Counted from the first letter of the stretch, positions 40,397 through 51,092 are shown. The stretch is 64,000 bases of DNA from Cupriavidus pauculus (GCF_008801835.1 NZ_VZOW01000006.1:169121-233120), one strand, 5' to 3'. The notes: a model not told the origin generated them from the letters alone. Numbers and translations are program-made.

Positions 40397-41197
40397 ATGA
40401 ACGATACCGCCACGCTCGCCGCCTCTGCCCCGTCTTCCGCATCCGCCGTCCGCGCCGACAGCAGCACGCTGATCGTGCGCCACCTGAAAAAGCGCTACGG
40501 CTCGCGCACGGTGGTCAAGGACGTGTCGCTCGACGTCAAGAGCGGCGAGGTGGTGGGACTGCTGGGGCCGAACGGCGCCGGCAAGACCACATCGTTCTAC
40601 ATGATCGTCGGCCTGGTGGCGCTGGATGAAGGCGATATCGTGCTCGACGACGAGCACATCAGCGGCCTGGCGATTCACGAGCGTGCGCGCATGGGGCTGT
40701 CCTATCTGCCGCAGGAAGCGTCGGTGTTCCGCAAGCTGAACGTGGAAGAAAACATCCGCGCCGTGCTGGAACTGCAGCGCGAAAACGGCAAGCCCCTCTC
40801 GAAAGCCGAGATCGACCGCCGGCTGGATTCGCTGCTCGATGATCTCCAGATTGCGCATCTGCGCAATAATCCGGCGCTGTCGCTGTCCGGGGGCGAACGC
40901 CGACGCGTGGAAATCGCGCGTGCGCTGGCCTCCGCGCCGCGCTTCATCCTGCTCGACGAGCCGTTTGCCGGCGTGGACCCGATCGCCGTGGGCGAAATCC
41001 AGCGCATCGTCAGTTTCCTCAAGGCACGCAATATCGGCGTGCTGATCACAGACCACAATGTGCGCGAAACGCTCGGTATCTGCGACCACGCGTACATCAT
41101 CAGCGAAGGTACGGTGCTGGCCGCCGGGCAGCCCGAGGAAATCATCGCCAACGAGTCCGTGCGGCGCGTCTACCTGGGCGAAAACTTCCGCATGTAA
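40397..41197 (+). CDS. lptB: LPS export ABC transporter ATP-binding protein
   Basis: ATPase of the LptBFG inner-membrane motor, 266 residues. Walker [10 protein letters not shown] and signature [15 protein letters not shown] are intact, with Walker [14 protein letters not shown]. The protein has an Ala/Ser-rich N-terminal extension of about 25 residues. Its place between lptA and rpoN is the canonical proteobacterial order. The stop codon comes 132 bp before rpoN. Confidence 0.96.
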   Translation: MNDTATLAASAPSSASAVRADSSTLIVRHLKKRYGSRTVVKDVSLDVKSGEVVGLLGPNGAGKTTSFYMIVGLVALDEGDIVLDDEHISGLAIHERARMGLSYLPQEASVFRKLNVEENIRAVLELQRENGKPLSKAEIDRRLDSLLDDLQIAHLRNNPALSLSGGERRRVEIARALASAPRFILLDEPFAGVDPIAVGEIQRIVSFLKARNIGVLITDHNVRETLGICDHAYIISEGTVLAAGQPEEIIANESVRRVYLGENFRM

Positions 41198-41212
41198 TGC
41201 CGGTTGTCCGAC

Positions 41213-41235
41213 AGCGCGGAAAATCTTCCCGCGCT
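41213..41235 (+). terminator. Hairpin between lptB and rpoN
   Basis: Arms AGCGCGG (41213-41219) and CCGCGCT (41229-41235) with a 9-base loop, followed by TTTCGT. The T-tract is weak, so this may attenuate rather than end transcription into rpoN. Confidence 0.4.
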
Positions 41236-41329
41236 TTCGTCAACTAGCCGTTGGCGATCACGAAGTCGAAGCGATAGACGATAGCAATTTCCGTTCCAAC
41301 ATCGGAAAGATGCGCATAGAATAGGTCGC

Positions 41330-42811
41330 ATGAAACCTTCGCTTCAGCTTCGCCTTTCACAGCATCTTGCCCTGACACCGCAACTGCAGCAGTCGATCCG
41401 GCTGCTGCAGCTTTCCACGCTGGAACTCCAGCAAGAGGTCGAGCAGGCCCTCACGGAAAACCCCCTGCTGGAACGCGAAAACGACTGGATCGAAAGCCCC
41501 TTGCGGGTGTCGGCCGATGGCTCCGTGAACCTGCAGAGCGCACCCGCGCCGGCTCCCTCGGAGCCCAAGGCCAATGGCGACGATCGGCAGGACAGCCAGG
41601 CAAGTGGTGAGGACGACAGTTACGGCGATTCCGGCGGCGAAGACTACGGCAGCGACTGGAGCCTCGACGATTTCGCGCGACGTCCGCAGGGTGACGATGA
41701 CGAAAAAACGCCGATGCAATTGCGCGAGGCCGATCCCACGCTGCGCGAATTCCTGATGGAGCAGCTGACGCCGCTGAAAATCTCCGTGCGCGACAAGGGC
41801 CTGGCTATCTTCCTGATCGAATCGCTCGACGACGACGGCTACCTGAGCGCTTCGCTCGAGGAAATCTGCGGGGAACTCCCCGAGGAACTCGAATTCGAAG
41901 TCGATGAAGTGCACGCCATGCTGACGTTGCTGCAGAGCTTTGATCCTCCCGGCGTGGGCGCGCGCAACGCGGCTGAGTGTCTGAGTCTGCAGTTGCGGCG
42001 TTTGAAGCATCCGCAGCGCGAGTTGGCGTTGTCTATCGTCAATCATCACCTGGAACTGCTGGCCGTGCGCGACTACACGCGGCTCAAGAAAGCGCTCCAG
42101 GTTGACGAAATTGCATTAAAGGCCGCGCACGAGTTGATCCGGTCGCTTGCGCCGTATCCAGGGCATGCTTATAGCCGCCCGGAAGCGGATTTTGTGGTGC
42201 CGGACGTATTTGTGCGCAAAAGTGGAAACGGGTGGATTGCGCACCTGAATCCCGATGTCATGCCGCGTCTGCGCATCAACGACATGTACGCGCAAATCTT
42301 GCGCGGTGCAAAAGGCGAAGCGGGTGCGGCGGGACTGCAGCAGAAGCTCCAGGAGGCGCGGTGGCTCATCAAGAACATCCAGCAGCGTTTCGATACGATC
42401 CTGCGTGTGGCGCAGGCAATCGTAGAGCGTCAAAAGAACTTTTTCTCGCACGGGGAAATCGCAATGCGCCCCTTGGTTTTGCGGGAAATTGCCGATACAC
42501 TCGGTTTACATGAGTCGACCATTTCCCGGGTGACTACGAACAAATACATGGCCACACCAATGGGTACTTTCGAGTTGAAGTACTTCTTTGGCAGCCACGT
42601 CTCCACCGAGACGGGCGGTGCGGCCTCCTCCACGGCGATCCGCGCGCTGATCAAGCAACTGATAGGAGCCGAAGACCCCAGGAATCCCCTTTCCGACAGC
42701 CGCATCGCCGAATTGCTGGGCGAGCAGGGTTTCGTGGTTGCACGCCGCACTGTGGCCAAATACCGCGAAGCGCTGAAGATCCCCGCAGTCAATCTCCGCA
42801 AGTCTTTGTAG
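41330..42811 (+). CDS. rpoN: RNA polymerase sigma-54 factor
   Basis: Alternative sigma factor of 493 residues that needs AAA+ activators. Region I is the Gln/Leu-rich N terminus ([20 protein letters not shown]). An acidic region II follows (about 60-140). The core-binding and DNA-binding domains end in the RpoN box [10 protein letters not shown] (about 475-484). It is followed by hpf, the usual order. Confidence 0.97.
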   Translation: MKPSLQLRLSQHLALTPQLQQSIRLLQLSTLELQQEVEQALTENPLLERENDWIESPLRVSADGSVNLQSAPAPAPSEPKANGDDRQDSQASGEDDSYGDSGGEDYGSDWSLDDFARRPQGDDDEKTPMQLREADPTLREFLMEQLTPLKISVRDKGLAIFLIESLDDDGYLSASLEEICGELPEELEFEVDEVHAMLTLLQSFDPPGVGARNAAECLSLQLRRLKHPQRELALSIVNHHLELLAVRDYTRLKKALQVDEIALKAAHELIRSLAPYPGHAYSRPEADFVVPDVFVRKSGNGWIAHLNPDVMPRLRINDMYAQILRGAKGEAGAAGLQQKLQEARWLIKNIQQRFDTILRVAQAIVERQKNFFSHGEIAMRPLVLREIADTLGLHESTISRVTTNKYMATPMGTFELKYFFGSHVSTETGGAASSTAIRALIKQLIGAEDPRNPLSDSRIAELLGEQGFVVARRTVAKYREALKIPAVNLRKSL

Positions 42812-42861
42812 CCGAGCCGCAACCGCCTGCCTGGTGCGGCTCTTTCAGAAGGAGAAGCGCT

Positions 42862-43215
42862 ATGAACTTCAAGATCAGTGGACACCACCTCGACATCACG
42901 CCGCCGTTGCGTGAGTACGTGGAAACGAAACTGGAGCGAATTGTCAGGCATTTCGATCAGGTCATTGGCGTGAGTGTGCTGCTATCTGTCGATAACCATA
43001 AGGAAAAGGACCGGCGTCAGTACGCGGAAATCAACCTGCATCTCAAGGGCAAGGACATCTTTGTCGAAGCGCATCACGAAGACCTGTACGCGGCCATCGA
43101 CTGTCTGGTCGACAAGCTCGATCGGCAAGTGATCCGCTACAAGGACCGCGTGCAAGGCCACGACCGTGAGGCGGTCAAGTACCAAATGGCAGCCGCGCAA
43201 CTACAGCAACAATAA
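42862..43215 (+). CDS. hpf: Ribosome hibernation-promoting factor, short form
   Basis: Binds the ribosome decoding site in stationary phase and promotes 100S formation. The 117 residues start [20 protein letters not shown] and contain [20 protein letters not shown]; length fits the short HPF/YfiA type. An AGGAGAAG site precedes the ATG. In this lineage it lies next to rpoN, suggesting sigma-54-linked or growth-phase control, which the sequence does not prove. Confidence 0.94.
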   Translation: MNFKISGHHLDITPPLREYVETKLERIVRHFDQVIGVSVLLSVDNHKEKDRRQYAEINLHLKGKDIFVEAHHEDLYAAIDCLVDKLDRQVIRYKDRVQGHDREAVKYQMAAAQLQQQ

Positions 43216-43269
43216 AGCGGCGGCAACGCACTAAAAGTTGCCCCTTAGAGGATCGATAGGAAGAGAGCA

Positions 43270-43295
43270 AAGCCGCGCATCTGCGCGGCTTTTTT
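43270..43295 (+). terminator. Rho-independent terminator after hpf
   Basis: Stem AAGCCGCGCA/TGCGCGGCTT at 43270-43291 with a two-base loop and a T-tract to 43295. It ends the lpt-rpoN-hpf unit. Confidence 0.9.
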
Positions 43296-43697
43296 GATTC
43301 CCGGGTTTCGGCGAGGCAGAAATGCGGTCCGTTACCGCGAAACCACGGCCAGCAGCATTTGATGCATCCGGGGTGTTCGCATCTCGCGCGGCTCGGTGTA
43401 TGCTGCGCCATACAAATACAACGGCAGAACGGTCCCGATGGCTGTCCGGCGAAAAGCGCAAGGCGAATGACCCTGCGATGTGCCGGCACCCAACGGGTGG
43501 GCAAACCGGCTGGCAATATCGCGGCACCACACGCGACGCCGGCACTGCATCGCACAAGTGCGCTGCAGCCCTGCTCTATAATGGCCGGACGCTCCAATGC
43601 GGGCGTCTATTCCATAGCACTCGATATCCTGTTTGCCCAATTCGGCGGGACGGTTCATGCGCGCCGGTTCGCCACCCTGACTTCTCGTGCATCGCCC
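43296..43697. other. Intergenic region upstream of ptsN
   Basis: About 400 bp without a gene I can support. The ptsN frame stays open through it from 43359, but the upstream codons do not resemble EIIA proteins. A promoter for ptsN-hprK is expected here; I cannot place it with confidence. Confidence 0.5.
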
Positions 43698-44153
43698 ATG
43701 AATCGTTTGGCCAAATTGTTGCCACCCGGCAATATCAACCTTGACGTCACCGTCACCAGCAAGAAGCGCGTCTTCGAGCAAGCCGGGCTCCTGTTCGAGA
43801 ACAACCATGGCGTGGCCCGGGCCACCGTCACGGATAATCTCTTCGCTCGCGAATCGCTCGGTTCCACCGGCCTCGGCGCGGGCGTGGCCATTCCGCACGG
43901 CCGCATCAAGGGCCTGAAGCAACCGCTGGCAGGATTCATGCGGCTGGCCGAGCCCATTCCATTCGAATCGCCCGACGGCAAGCCGGTATCGCTGCTGATT
44001 TTCTTGTTGGTGCCGGAACAGGCCACCCAGCAGCACCTCGAAATCCTCTCGGAAATTGCCCAGTTGTTATCGGACCGCGAAATGCGCGAGGGCCTGGCGA
44101 CATTGCCGACGCCGGAGGCCGTTCACCAGTTGCTTACCGAATGGCACCCCTGA
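43698..44153 (+). CDS. ptsN: Nitrogen PTS EIIA component
   Basis: EIIA-Ntr regulator of 151 residues that receives phosphate from the NPr/EI-Ntr chain and controls K+ and nitrogen functions. The phosphorylated histidine lies in [20 protein letters not shown] 43698 ([19 protein letters not shown]) gives the normal EIIA length; the frame upstream is not family-like. hprK follows after 61 bp. Confidence 0.94.
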   Translation: MNRLAKLLPPGNINLDVTVTSKKRVFEQAGLLFENNHGVARATVTDNLFARESLGSTGLGAGVAIPHGRIKGLKQPLAGFMRLAEPIPFESPDGKPVSLLIFLLVPEQATQQHLEILSEIAQLLSDREMREGLATLPTPEAVHQLLTEWHP

Positions 44154-44214
44154 TCCCGCGGCTCGCCGTTCCGGCTCCCTGAGCACACCGTCCCCTTCCA
44201 GAAAGTCATCCCGC

Positions 44215-45186
44215 ATGGAACTCACCGGCGTCACCTCGCAGTCGATCTTTGACGACAACGCAGCCGACATCAAACTCTCGTGGGTCGCCGGACTGGAAGG
44301 AGCCGATCGCGCCTTTGACGTCGAATTCGCCCGCGAAGCCACCTCTGCGGCCGATCTGGTCGGCCACCTGAACCTGATCCACCCGAACCGGATCCAGGTG
44401 CTTGGCAAACCCGAAATCCTTTATTACCAGCGGCTTGACGACGAGCCGCGCAAGCGCCAGATGGGCGAACTGATCCTGCTGGAGCCGCCGTTCCTGGTGG
44501 TGGCCGATGGCATGGAGCCGCCGCCGGACCTGGAATTGCGCTGCACGCGCTCGTCCACGCCGTTGTTCACGACGCCGGTGTCGTCGGCGGCCGTGATCGA
44601 CCATCTGCGCCTGTATCTGTCGCGCATTTCCGCACCGCGCGTGACGATGCACGGCGTATTCCTGGACATTCTGGGAATGGGCGTGCTGATCATGGGCGAA
44701 TCCGGGCTCGGCAAGAGCGAACTCGGGCTGGAACTGATCTCGCGCGGGCACGGCCTCGTGGCCGACGACGCGGTGGATTTCGTGCGACTGGGCCCCGATT
44801 TCATCGAAGGCCGCTGCCCGCCGCTGCTGCAGAACCTGCTCGAGGTGCGCGGCCTGGGCCTGCTCGATATCAAGACGATCTTTGGTGAAACGGCGGTGCG
44901 CCGGAAAATGAAGCTGAAGCTGGTCGTGCAGCTGGTGCGCCGCAACGACGGCGAATTCGAGCGGCTGCCGCTCGATTCCCAGTACCTTGACGTGCTTGGC
45001 CTGCCGATCCACATGGTGAAGATCCAGGTGGCGGCCGGTCGAAATCTCGCCGTGCTGGTCGAAGCCGCAGTCCGCAACACGATCCTGCGCCTGCGCGGCA
45101 TCGACACATTGCGCGATTTCATGGACCGCCAGCGCGCCGCCATGCAGGCCGACGTGGTGTCGCGCGGCCAGGGCAGACTGCTCTGA
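44215..45186 (+). CDS. hprK: HPr kinase/phosphorylase
   Basis: Bifunctional enzyme of 323 residues that phosphorylates and dephosphorylates HPr on a serine. The P-loop is [17 protein letters not shown] (about residues 158-174) and the HPrK signature [16 protein letters not shown] lies about 209-224. In betaproteobacteria it lies with ptsN and rapZ rather than with sugar PTS genes. ATG 44215 ([15 protein letters not shown]) is preferred to the frame start. Confidence 0.95.
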   Translation: MELTGVTSQSIFDDNAADIKLSWVAGLEGADRAFDVEFAREATSAADLVGHLNLIHPNRIQVLGKPEILYYQRLDDEPRKRQMGELILLEPPFLVVADGMEPPPDLELRCTRSSTPLFTTPVSSAAVIDHLRLYLSRISAPRVTMHGVFLDILGMGVLIMGESGLGKSELGLELISRGHGLVADDAVDFVRLGPDFIEGRCPPLLQNLLEVRGLGLLDIKTIFGETAVRRKMKLKLVVQLVRRNDGEFERLPLDSQYLDVLGLPIHMVKIQVAAGRNLAVLVEAAVRNTILRLRGIDTLRDFMDRQRAAMQADVVSRGQGRLL

Positions 45187-45220
45187 GGCCGCGCCGATCC
45201 GCTCGTCGGCATCTTTCATA

Positions 45221-45244
45221 CGCCCGCTCCACGCGGGCGTTTTC
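45221..45244 (+). terminator. Rho-independent terminator after hprK
   Basis: Stem CGCCCGC/GCGGGCG (45221-45239) with a five-base loop and TTTTC behind it, 35 bp past the hprK stop. Confidence 0.85.
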
Positions 45245-45398
45245 ATTTGCTTACAAGGCCTGGCGGGCCGCGCGTCAACGGCCTGGGGATGCGCGCCGTT
45301 GTGTGCTGTAATGGGCGCGAGTCCAGTCCGATACCGCCAGCCAGCCCTCACGACCATGGCGCGCGGCCACGATGTGTTTCCACAGCCAGGAGAGAAGC

Positions 45399-45731
45399 AT
45401 GAAAAAACTGATCGCGATGTGTGTGCTGGTGACCCCGCTGTTCGCCACGGGCGCGTTTGCCCAGAGCGCTTCCGCTCCGGCCGCCGAAAAATCTGCAAAG
45501 ACGGCGCAGCAGGAAAAGATGTCGGCCTGCAGCAAGGAGAACAAGGGCAAGAAGGGCGACGACTACAAGAAAAGCATGAGCAATTGTCTGTCGGGTAGCG
45601 CCCCGGCCGCCGCCGAGCCGAAGACCCAGCAGGAAAAAATGTCCGCCTGCAGCAAGCAGAACAAGGGCAAGAAAGGCGACGACTACAAGAAGAGCATGAG
45701 CGACTGCCTGTCCGCCAAGCCGGCGGCATAG
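45399..45731 (+). CDS. PsiF-repeat periplasmic protein
   Basis: A secreted protein of 110 residues. The signal peptide KKLIAMCVLVTPLFATGAFA ends near residue 21. Two copies of the PsiF repeat follow, each with QQEKMSACSKxNKGKKGDDY and KKSMSxCLS (about residues 36-65 and 76-105), two cysteines per copy. PsiF is phosphate-starvation inducible in E. coli; the function is not known. A good site CAGGAGAG precedes the ATG. It stands between hprK and rapZ, which are adjacent in many related genomes. Confidence 0.85.
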   Translation: MKKLIAMCVLVTPLFATGAFAQSASAPAAEKSAKTAQQEKMSACSKENKGKKGDDYKKSMSNCLSGSAPAAAEPKTQQEKMSACSKQNKGKKGDDYKKSMSDCLSAKPAA

Positions 45732-45764
45732 TTTCTGGCAAAACTGGCAGTTTTCTCGAGTAAC

Positions 45765-45792
45765 CATGGCGAATCCTGTGCGATTCGCCATG
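45765..45792. repeat. Long hairpin between psiF-like gene and rapZ
   Basis: Perfect 11-bp arms CATGGCGAATC (45765-45775) and GATTCGCCATG (45782-45792) with a six-base loop, 59 bp before the rapZ start. A weaker stem AAAACT/AGTTTT precedes it at 45740-45754. No T-tract follows, so it may be a processing or translation-control structure rather than a terminator. Confidence 0.5.
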
Positions 45793-45850
45793 ATTGCTTC
45801 CAACAGACTGTCATGACGCAGCCACGTCGCGGTGCTATCCTTGCGTCGCT

Positions 45851-46726
45851 ATGCGGATCATTCTTATCACCGGAATTTCCGGCTCCGGCAAGTCGGTCGC
45901 CCTGAACGTCCTGGAAGATGCGGGCTACTACTGCGTCGATAACCTGCCGGCACAGTTCATCCCCGATCTGACGACCTATCTGGCCGACCAGGGCTACACG
46001 CATCTGGGCGTCGCCACCGATATTCGCAGCCGCGAATCGCTGGCCCGCCTGCCTGACACCGTGCGCGAGCTTTCCGCAAATCACCAGGTGCAGGTGCTGT
46101 TCCTGACCGCCAACACCGATGCGCTGGTGCAGCGCTATTCCGAAACGCGCCGCCGCCATCCGCTTTCCACGCGCGTCGAATCGGCCAGCCAGCCGGGCAC
46201 GCCCAACGATACGTCGCTGATCGAAGCCATCGAAATGGAGCGTACGCTGCTGAGCCCGCTGGCGGAATCGGCGCACCGCATCGACACCAGTAATGTCCGC
46301 ACAAATGTGCTGCGCAGCTGGATCAAGGAACTGCTGCAGAACGACAGCCAGCCGCTGACGCTGCTATTCGAGTCGTTCGGCTTCAAGCACGGCGTGCCGA
46401 GCGACGCCGACCTCGTTTTCGATGTTCGATCGCTGCCCAACCCGTACTACGATCTTGCGCTGCGCCCGCTCACGGGCCGCGATGCGCCGGTGATCGATTT
46501 CCTGCAGAGCCAGCCGATGGTGCTTGCCATGGCCGACGATATCCGCGCCTACGTGGAGAAGTGGCTGCCGAGTTTCATCGCCGACAACCGCAGCTACCTG
46601 ACCGTGGCCATCGGCTGCACGGGCGGTCAGCATCGCTCCGTATTCATCGCCGAAAGACTCGCCAACTATTTCCGGGCGCATGGTAATGTGCTGGTCAGAC
46701 ACCGCGAGATGGCCCACAGCGGCTGA
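45851..46726 (+). CDS. rapZ: RNase adapter protein RapZ
   Basis: P-loop protein of 291 residues; in E. coli it delivers small RNAs to RNase E and controls GlmS. Walker A is GISGSGKS at residues 8-15, and the C-terminal [15 protein letters not shown] is the family signature. ATG 45851 gives the standard [15 protein letters not shown] start. It closes the ptsN-hprK-rapZ block. Confidence 0.95.
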   Translation: MRIILITGISGSGKSVALNVLEDAGYYCVDNLPAQFIPDLTTYLADQGYTHLGVATDIRSRESLARLPDTVRELSANHQVQVLFLTANTDALVQRYSETRRRHPLSTRVESASQPGTPNDTSLIEAIEMERTLLSPLAESAHRIDTSNVRTNVLRSWIKELLQNDSQPLTLLFESFGFKHGVPSDADLVFDVRSLPNPYYDLALRPLTGRDAPVIDFLQSQPMVLAMADDIRAYVEKWLPSFIADNRSYLTVAIGCTGGQHRSVFIAERLANYFRAHGNVLVRHREMAHSG

Positions 46727-46784
46727 TTCGCGTACCTGAGAAGGATGGCGCGCCTGCGCCGTCCCGCCACCGGAGTGGCCTAGC

Positions 46785-47438
46785 ATGTCGAAACCTGGCG
46801 CCGACACCGCACCGATTCCATCCAATCTGGATGCGCTGCCGCTGTTCCCCCTCAACACTGTCCTGTTCCCGGACGGCCGCCTGCCGCTGCGCGTCTTCGA
46901 GAAGCGCTATGTGGACATGGTGCGCAATTGCATGCGCGATGGCGCTCCGTTCGGCGTCTGCCTGATCGCCAGCGGCGAGGAAGTGGCGCGGCCCGGCCAC
47001 CCGACGCAGCCAGAGCCAGTTGGTTGCCTGGCGGAAATCGTCGATTGCAACATGGAGCAGCTTGGCGTTCTGCTGATCGAAACACGCGGCCGCCAGCGGT
47101 TTCGCGTGCTGTCGCATGTCACGCGCGACGACGGCCTGCTGGTGGCCGAAGCGGAACTTCTTGCCGACGATGTCATCGACTGCAAGCTCGAACTGCTAGG
47201 CGAATGCCTGGCGGCGCTGCGGCGCATCGTTACATCGATGCATAGCGAATTCCCGGACAAGTCGCGGCTGCCATTCGCCGAACCGTATCTCTGGGACGAT
47301 CCGAGCTGGGTCGCCAACCGCTTGTGCGAACTATTGCCCGTCCCGCTCAAGGCCAAGCAGATGCTGATGGAATTGCCGGACGCGGGCATGCGCATCGAAA
47401 TCGTCCACCGCTTCATGCGGCAGCACCATATCGTCTGA
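46785..47438 (+). CDS. LON substrate-binding-domain protein
   Basis: A 217-residue stand-alone homologue of the N-terminal domain of Lon protease (LPLFPLNTVLFPDGRLPLRVF near residues 17-37, RYVDMVRNCM, HHIV at the end). No ATPase or protease part is present. Function unknown; members may act as adapters or E3-like readers. Convergent with mutY. Confidence 0.88.
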   Translation: MSKPGADTAPIPSNLDALPLFPLNTVLFPDGRLPLRVFEKRYVDMVRNCMRDGAPFGVCLIASGEEVARPGHPTQPEPVGCLAEIVDCNMEQLGVLLIETRGRQRFRVLSHVTRDDGLLVAEAELLADDVIDCKLELLGECLAALRRIVTSMHSEFPDKSRLPFAEPYLWDDPSWVANRLCELLPVPLKAKQMLMELPDAGMRIEIVHRFMRQHHIV

Positions 47439-47474
47439 GCGGCGAAGCCCGCCACGCAGCGTGCGGGCGACGCC

Positions 47475-48626
47475 TCAGAACAAACCGATCCTGGCCTGAT
47501 CCTCGAGCAGACGTCGCACCGGCGCGGGCGTGCCAAGCGCATCGAGATCGTCGAGCGACAGCCAGCGAATGTCGCCCCCAATATGCGGCGCGGCCGAATC
47601 GAGATCCACGCGAAGCGCGCGAATCAGCAGGCGGAAATGCGTGAAGACGTGCGTCAGCTCGCCAGCCAGATAGGCCCGCGCCGCGTTGCCGAAGCGCTGC
47701 GCCATGGCCAGCGCGGCGTCCTCGGCCAGCTCGGGATCGAACGGCACGGCGTTCACGGCGATTTCCGGAAGGCTCCACAGCCCACCCCAGATGCCGCTGT
47801 CGGGACGCAACTGCACCAGCACGTTCCTGTCGTGGCGCACGATCACCATCACCGTGCTGCGTTCGGGGATGGCGGCGCGCGGCTTCGGCGTGGGCAACAA
47901 TGCGGTGAGGCCGTCGCGGCGCGCCACGCAATCGGACGCCAGCGGGCACGCGTCGGGATCGGCAAGGCACTGCGGTTTGCCGCGCGAGCAAATCGTCGCG
48001 CCCAGATCCATCAAGCCCTGCGTGTAGGCCACCATGTCTTCGGGCTGGGTCGGGCCGGCGGGCGGCAGCGCCTGTTCGGCCAGCGCCCACATGCGCGTCT
48101 CGATCGCCCTTTCGCCGGGATAACCGTGGATGCCAAACACGCGCGCAAATACGCGCTTGACGTTGCCATCGAGGATCGGCGTGCGCACGCCTGCGCTGAA
48201 AGCCGCAACCGCGGCGGCCGTGGACCGGCCAATGCCGGGCAATGTCACGAGCACCGCCGGATCGGTAGGAAAAACGCCGCCATGGTCGTCCATCACAGCC
48301 TTGGCGCAGCGATGCAAATTGCGCGCGCGCGAGTAGTAGCCAAGGCCCGCCCATAGCGCCATGACCTGATCAGGCGGGGCTTGCGCCAGCGCGGCGACGG
48401 TCGGCAGCGCCGTGACAAACCGCTGGAAATACTCGATCACCGCCGCGACCTGCGTCTGCTGGAGCATGATCTCCGACAGCCAGATGCGATACGGATCGCG
48501 CGTGTTTTGCCACGGCAGATCATGCCGGCCATGCTGGCGCTGCCAGGCAACCACGCGCATGCCGAAATCGGCCGGCACGGCGGACTCTTCGTTGACCACG
48601 GGAACAGCGGCAGACTTGCGGGGCAT
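47475..48626 (-). CDS. mutY: A/G-specific adenine glycosylase
   Basis: Removes adenine mispaired with 8-oxoguanine, partner of MutM. The 383 residues show LSEIMLQQTQVAAVIEYF with the catalytic Glu (about residue 48), a helix-hairpin-helix LPGIGRSTAAAVAAFS with the catalytic Asp downstream, a four-cysteine iron-sulfur site (C-x6-C-x6-C-x5-C, wider than the usual C-x6-C-x2-C-x5-C) and a C-terminal NUDIX-like domain. ATG 48626 (MPRKSAAVPVV) is preferred. Confidence 0.94.
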   Translation of the reverse strand: MPRKSAAVPVVNEESAVPADFGMRVVAWQRQHGRHDLPWQNTRDPYRIWLSEIMLQQTQVAAVIEYFQRFVTALPTVAALAQAPPDQVMALWAGLGYYSRARNLHRCAKAVMDDHGGVFPTDPAVLVTLPGIGRSTAAAVAAFSAGVRTPILDGNVKRVFARVFGIHGYPGERAIETRMWALAEQALPPAGPTQPEDMVAYTQGLMDLGATICSRGKPQCLADPDACPLASDCVARRDGLTALLPTPKPRAAIPERSTVMVIVRHDRNVLVQLRPDSGIWGGLWSLPEIAVNAVPFDPELAEDAALAMAQRFGNAARAYLAGELTHVFTHFRLLIRALRVDLDSAAPHIGGDIRWLSLDDLDALGTPAPVRRLLEDQARIGLF

Positions 48627-48773
48627 TGCGGGGATCGGGGAAAAGAAAAAGCGCCGCTCGCACGGCGGCGCCACATGATACCAACTACCGTTGCGCGATC
48701 CGCGCGTGGGCAAGCCACAAGCGCTTCGGCTACAGGCATATGGGCAATGGGCGGCAACATCCGCCCGTCGCAC

Positions 48774-50717
48774 TCACGCCGCGCGCGCCGCGGATTCCAC
48801 CGGCTGCTCGATCAGCTTGCGCGTGAACGATTCGATCTTCGTGCTGCGCTCGTCCAGTCCGTTGAGCACTTCCTCAAGCTCGGCGATACGGCTTTCCAGC
48901 GTGTCGGTTGCCTCGTGGATGCGTTCGATCGAATCCACACGACGACGCAGTTGCTTCTGGTGTTCCCGCACCTGCGCTTCCAGCGGCGTCATCACCGATT
49001 TCAACCAGATTTCGATATCGCGATTGAGATCGCGAAAATTGTCGAGCACGCGGCTGGCCATCGTGGCGAACGCGTTTTGTACCAGTTGCGGGCGCGAGCG
49101 CGTGAGCATGTTCACGGTGCCGAAATGCGCGTTCACCAGCGCCAGCGTTTCCTGCAATTCGCTGGCGTAGCGCGCGGTCACGAAATGCATCGGCGAAGGC
49201 AGCGTGAAACCGTGCTCGGCATTGAAGCGCCGATACATGCTGTCCACCAGTTGATGCAGGCCGGCGATCTTCTGGTCGGCATCGCGGATAAGAGCGGTCA
49301 GCTGCGCGAACAGCGCCTCCATGTCCTCACGCAGGCCGCGCGAGAAAAAGCGCTCCTTCATCTGCTCGCGCTTGTCCCGCATGGTGCGGCGCACGTCGCG
49401 TAACTGCAGGCTCTTGATGATGTCGGCGCTATGCCGGCCAAACACCAGGCGCAGGGCCTGGAATTTGGCGATGCTCTGCTCGAATTCTTCCTTCTCGCTT
49501 TGCACGCGCATCAGCATGTGCTTGACCATCGCGTGGTTCTTGCCGCGCAGGCCGCGCAATTCAAACAGTTGCTCGACGATATCGCGGCGGCGGCTTTGCA
49601 GCAGTTGCTGCGCGCCGCGCGACATGTCCTGCACCAGACGCTGCACCTGATCGGCGACGATCTCGCGACGCTGCGGAATCAACTGATCGGACAGCACGTG
49701 CTCGAACTGCATCAGGTTGCTGCGCACCAGCATCGCCGGATCGTGCGTGACCTTGGCAACCAGCCCCTTTTGCGCGGACACCGGATACACGCGCCGTTCC
49801 TCGATGCCCAGGGTCTGCGCCGTGCTGCGCACCTGCCGCTCGATTTCGGCGGCGATCTCGGGCGACGACTTCAGGGGATCCCACAGGCCGTCGATCTTGT
49901 TGAGCACCGCCAGGCAACCGCGCCGATGCCCGGCGCCGACATGACTGCGCCACAGCGCCAGATCGCTCTTGGTCACTCCGGCATCGGCGGCCAGCACGAA
50001 CACCACCACGTGCGCATCCGGAATCAGCCGCAGCGTCAGTTCGGGCTCGGTACCGATCGCATTGAGGCCCGGCGTATCGAGAATGACGAGCCCCTGGCGC
50101 AGCAGCGGGTGCGGAAAATTGATGACGGCATGGCGCCAGCGCGAAATTTCGACCATGCCGTCGGCATCGACCGAATACGCGGCATCGGGATCGTTTTCGT
50201 TGTAGAGGCCCAGCGACTCGGCCATCGCGGGCGTCACGCGCGTCGTTTCCACCACATGCTGGAACGCCGCCAGCATGCCCTCGGGTGAGGATGGGTCCAG
50301 CGGCACGGTGGTCCAGTGCGAATTGGGCGAGCCCGGCTCCATGAAATCGGCCGTCGAGGCGTCCTGCAGGCGTGTTTCGATCGGCAGCAGGCGGATGCAC
50401 GGCGGCTCGTTCTCGTCGTAGCGCAGCTCGGTCGGACACATCGTCGTACGGCCTGCGGAAGACGGCAGAATACGGCGGCCATAATCGGCGAAGAAGATGG
50501 CGTTGATCAGCTCGCTCTTGCCGCGCGAAAACTCGGCAATGAAGGCCACCTTGAGACGGTCGCTCTTGAGCACGCTCTGGATGCGCTGCGCGCGGTCGTC
50601 CGCGGTGGCGTCATGCAGATCGCACTGCTGCAGCCAGGACTGGAATTCGGCAAGCGACTGAAGGACCCCGGTTCTCCAGGCGCCATATTGTTCGAATTGG
50701 TGGGCGAGGCTCGTCAT
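48774..50717 (-). CDS. Dynamin-like GTPase
   Basis: A 647-residue protein with a large GTPase domain: G1 AEFSRGKSELINAIF (near residue 61), G2 Thr within SSAGRTTMCPTELRY, G3 DTPGLNAIG, G4 NKIDGLWD. A long helical stalk follows, and the C terminus is a coiled coil (about residues 570-640). Bacterial dynamins bind membranes and act in fission, stress survival or phage defence; this role is unproven here. It lies between mutY and mutM, both DNA-repair genes, on the same strand. Confidence 0.88.
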   Translation of the reverse strand: MTSLAHQFEQYGAWRTGVLQSLAEFQSWLQQCDLHDATADDRAQRIQSVLKSDRLKVAFIAEFSRGKSELINAIFFADYGRRILPSSAGRTTMCPTELRYDENEPPCIRLLPIETRLQDASTADFMEPGSPNSHWTTVPLDPSSPEGMLAAFQHVVETTRVTPAMAESLGLYNENDPDAAYSVDADGMVEISRWRHAVINFPHPLLRQGLVILDTPGLNAIGTEPELTLRLIPDAHVVVFVLAADAGVTKSDLALWRSHVGAGHRRGCLAVLNKIDGLWDPLKSSPEIAAEIERQVRSTAQTLGIEERRVYPVSAQKGLVAKVTHDPAMLVRSNLMQFEHVLSDQLIPQRREIVADQVQRLVQDMSRGAQQLLQSRRRDIVEQLFELRGLRGKNHAMVKHMLMRVQSEKEEFEQSIAKFQALRLVFGRHSADIIKSLQLRDVRRTMRDKREQMKERFFSRGLREDMEALFAQLTALIRDADQKIAGLHQLVDSMYRRFNAEHGFTLPSPMHFVTARYASELQETLALVNAHFGTVNMLTRSRPQLVQNAFATMASRVLDNFRDLNRDIEIWLKSVMTPLEAQVREHQKQLRRRVDSIERIHEATDTLESRIAELEEVLNGLDERSTKIESFTRKLIEQPVESAARAA

Positions 50718-51092
50718 GAGGGATTCGCTGTTCGGATTATGGTTTTGGGCGCGTATCGCGCGGCCGGCTGCGGGCGCATCCGTTGACCCATCGGACCCGA
50801 AGCCGGTCGCCGTGCCGGAAATCCTTGTCGAATTGATCGATCCGGCACTTTTTGTAACTTTTTATGACTGCGCACACGATACAGGTTTCCGGGCGGATTT
50901 TGTGGAATTCACGCCCCTTGTCGCGTTGATGTATCGAGAGTGTTGCGCCGAGCCATCGGCGGCACGTAGCTGCCATATTTCTTCACGCAATCGCCATCGC
51001 GGAGTACGCCCCAGCCCCGCGACGAAGCGCCGCCGCTCCTGCTCCGGATCGTGGTGTGCGGGGCCATATGCGGCTTGGTAAAACCGCGCTGG
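50718..51092. other. Intergenic region between mutM and dynamin gene
   Basis: A 375-bp gap on the side before the dynamin start and after the mutM stop. Short open frames occur on both strands but none has family features or a good ribosome site. An AT-rich part near 50850-50885 could hold the dynamin promoter. Confidence 0.5.

Noticed and set aside
45402..45731. PsiF direct repeats as a possible CRISPR-like array
   Set aside because: Only two copies and they encode protein repeats; no CRISPR or cas gene is in the window.
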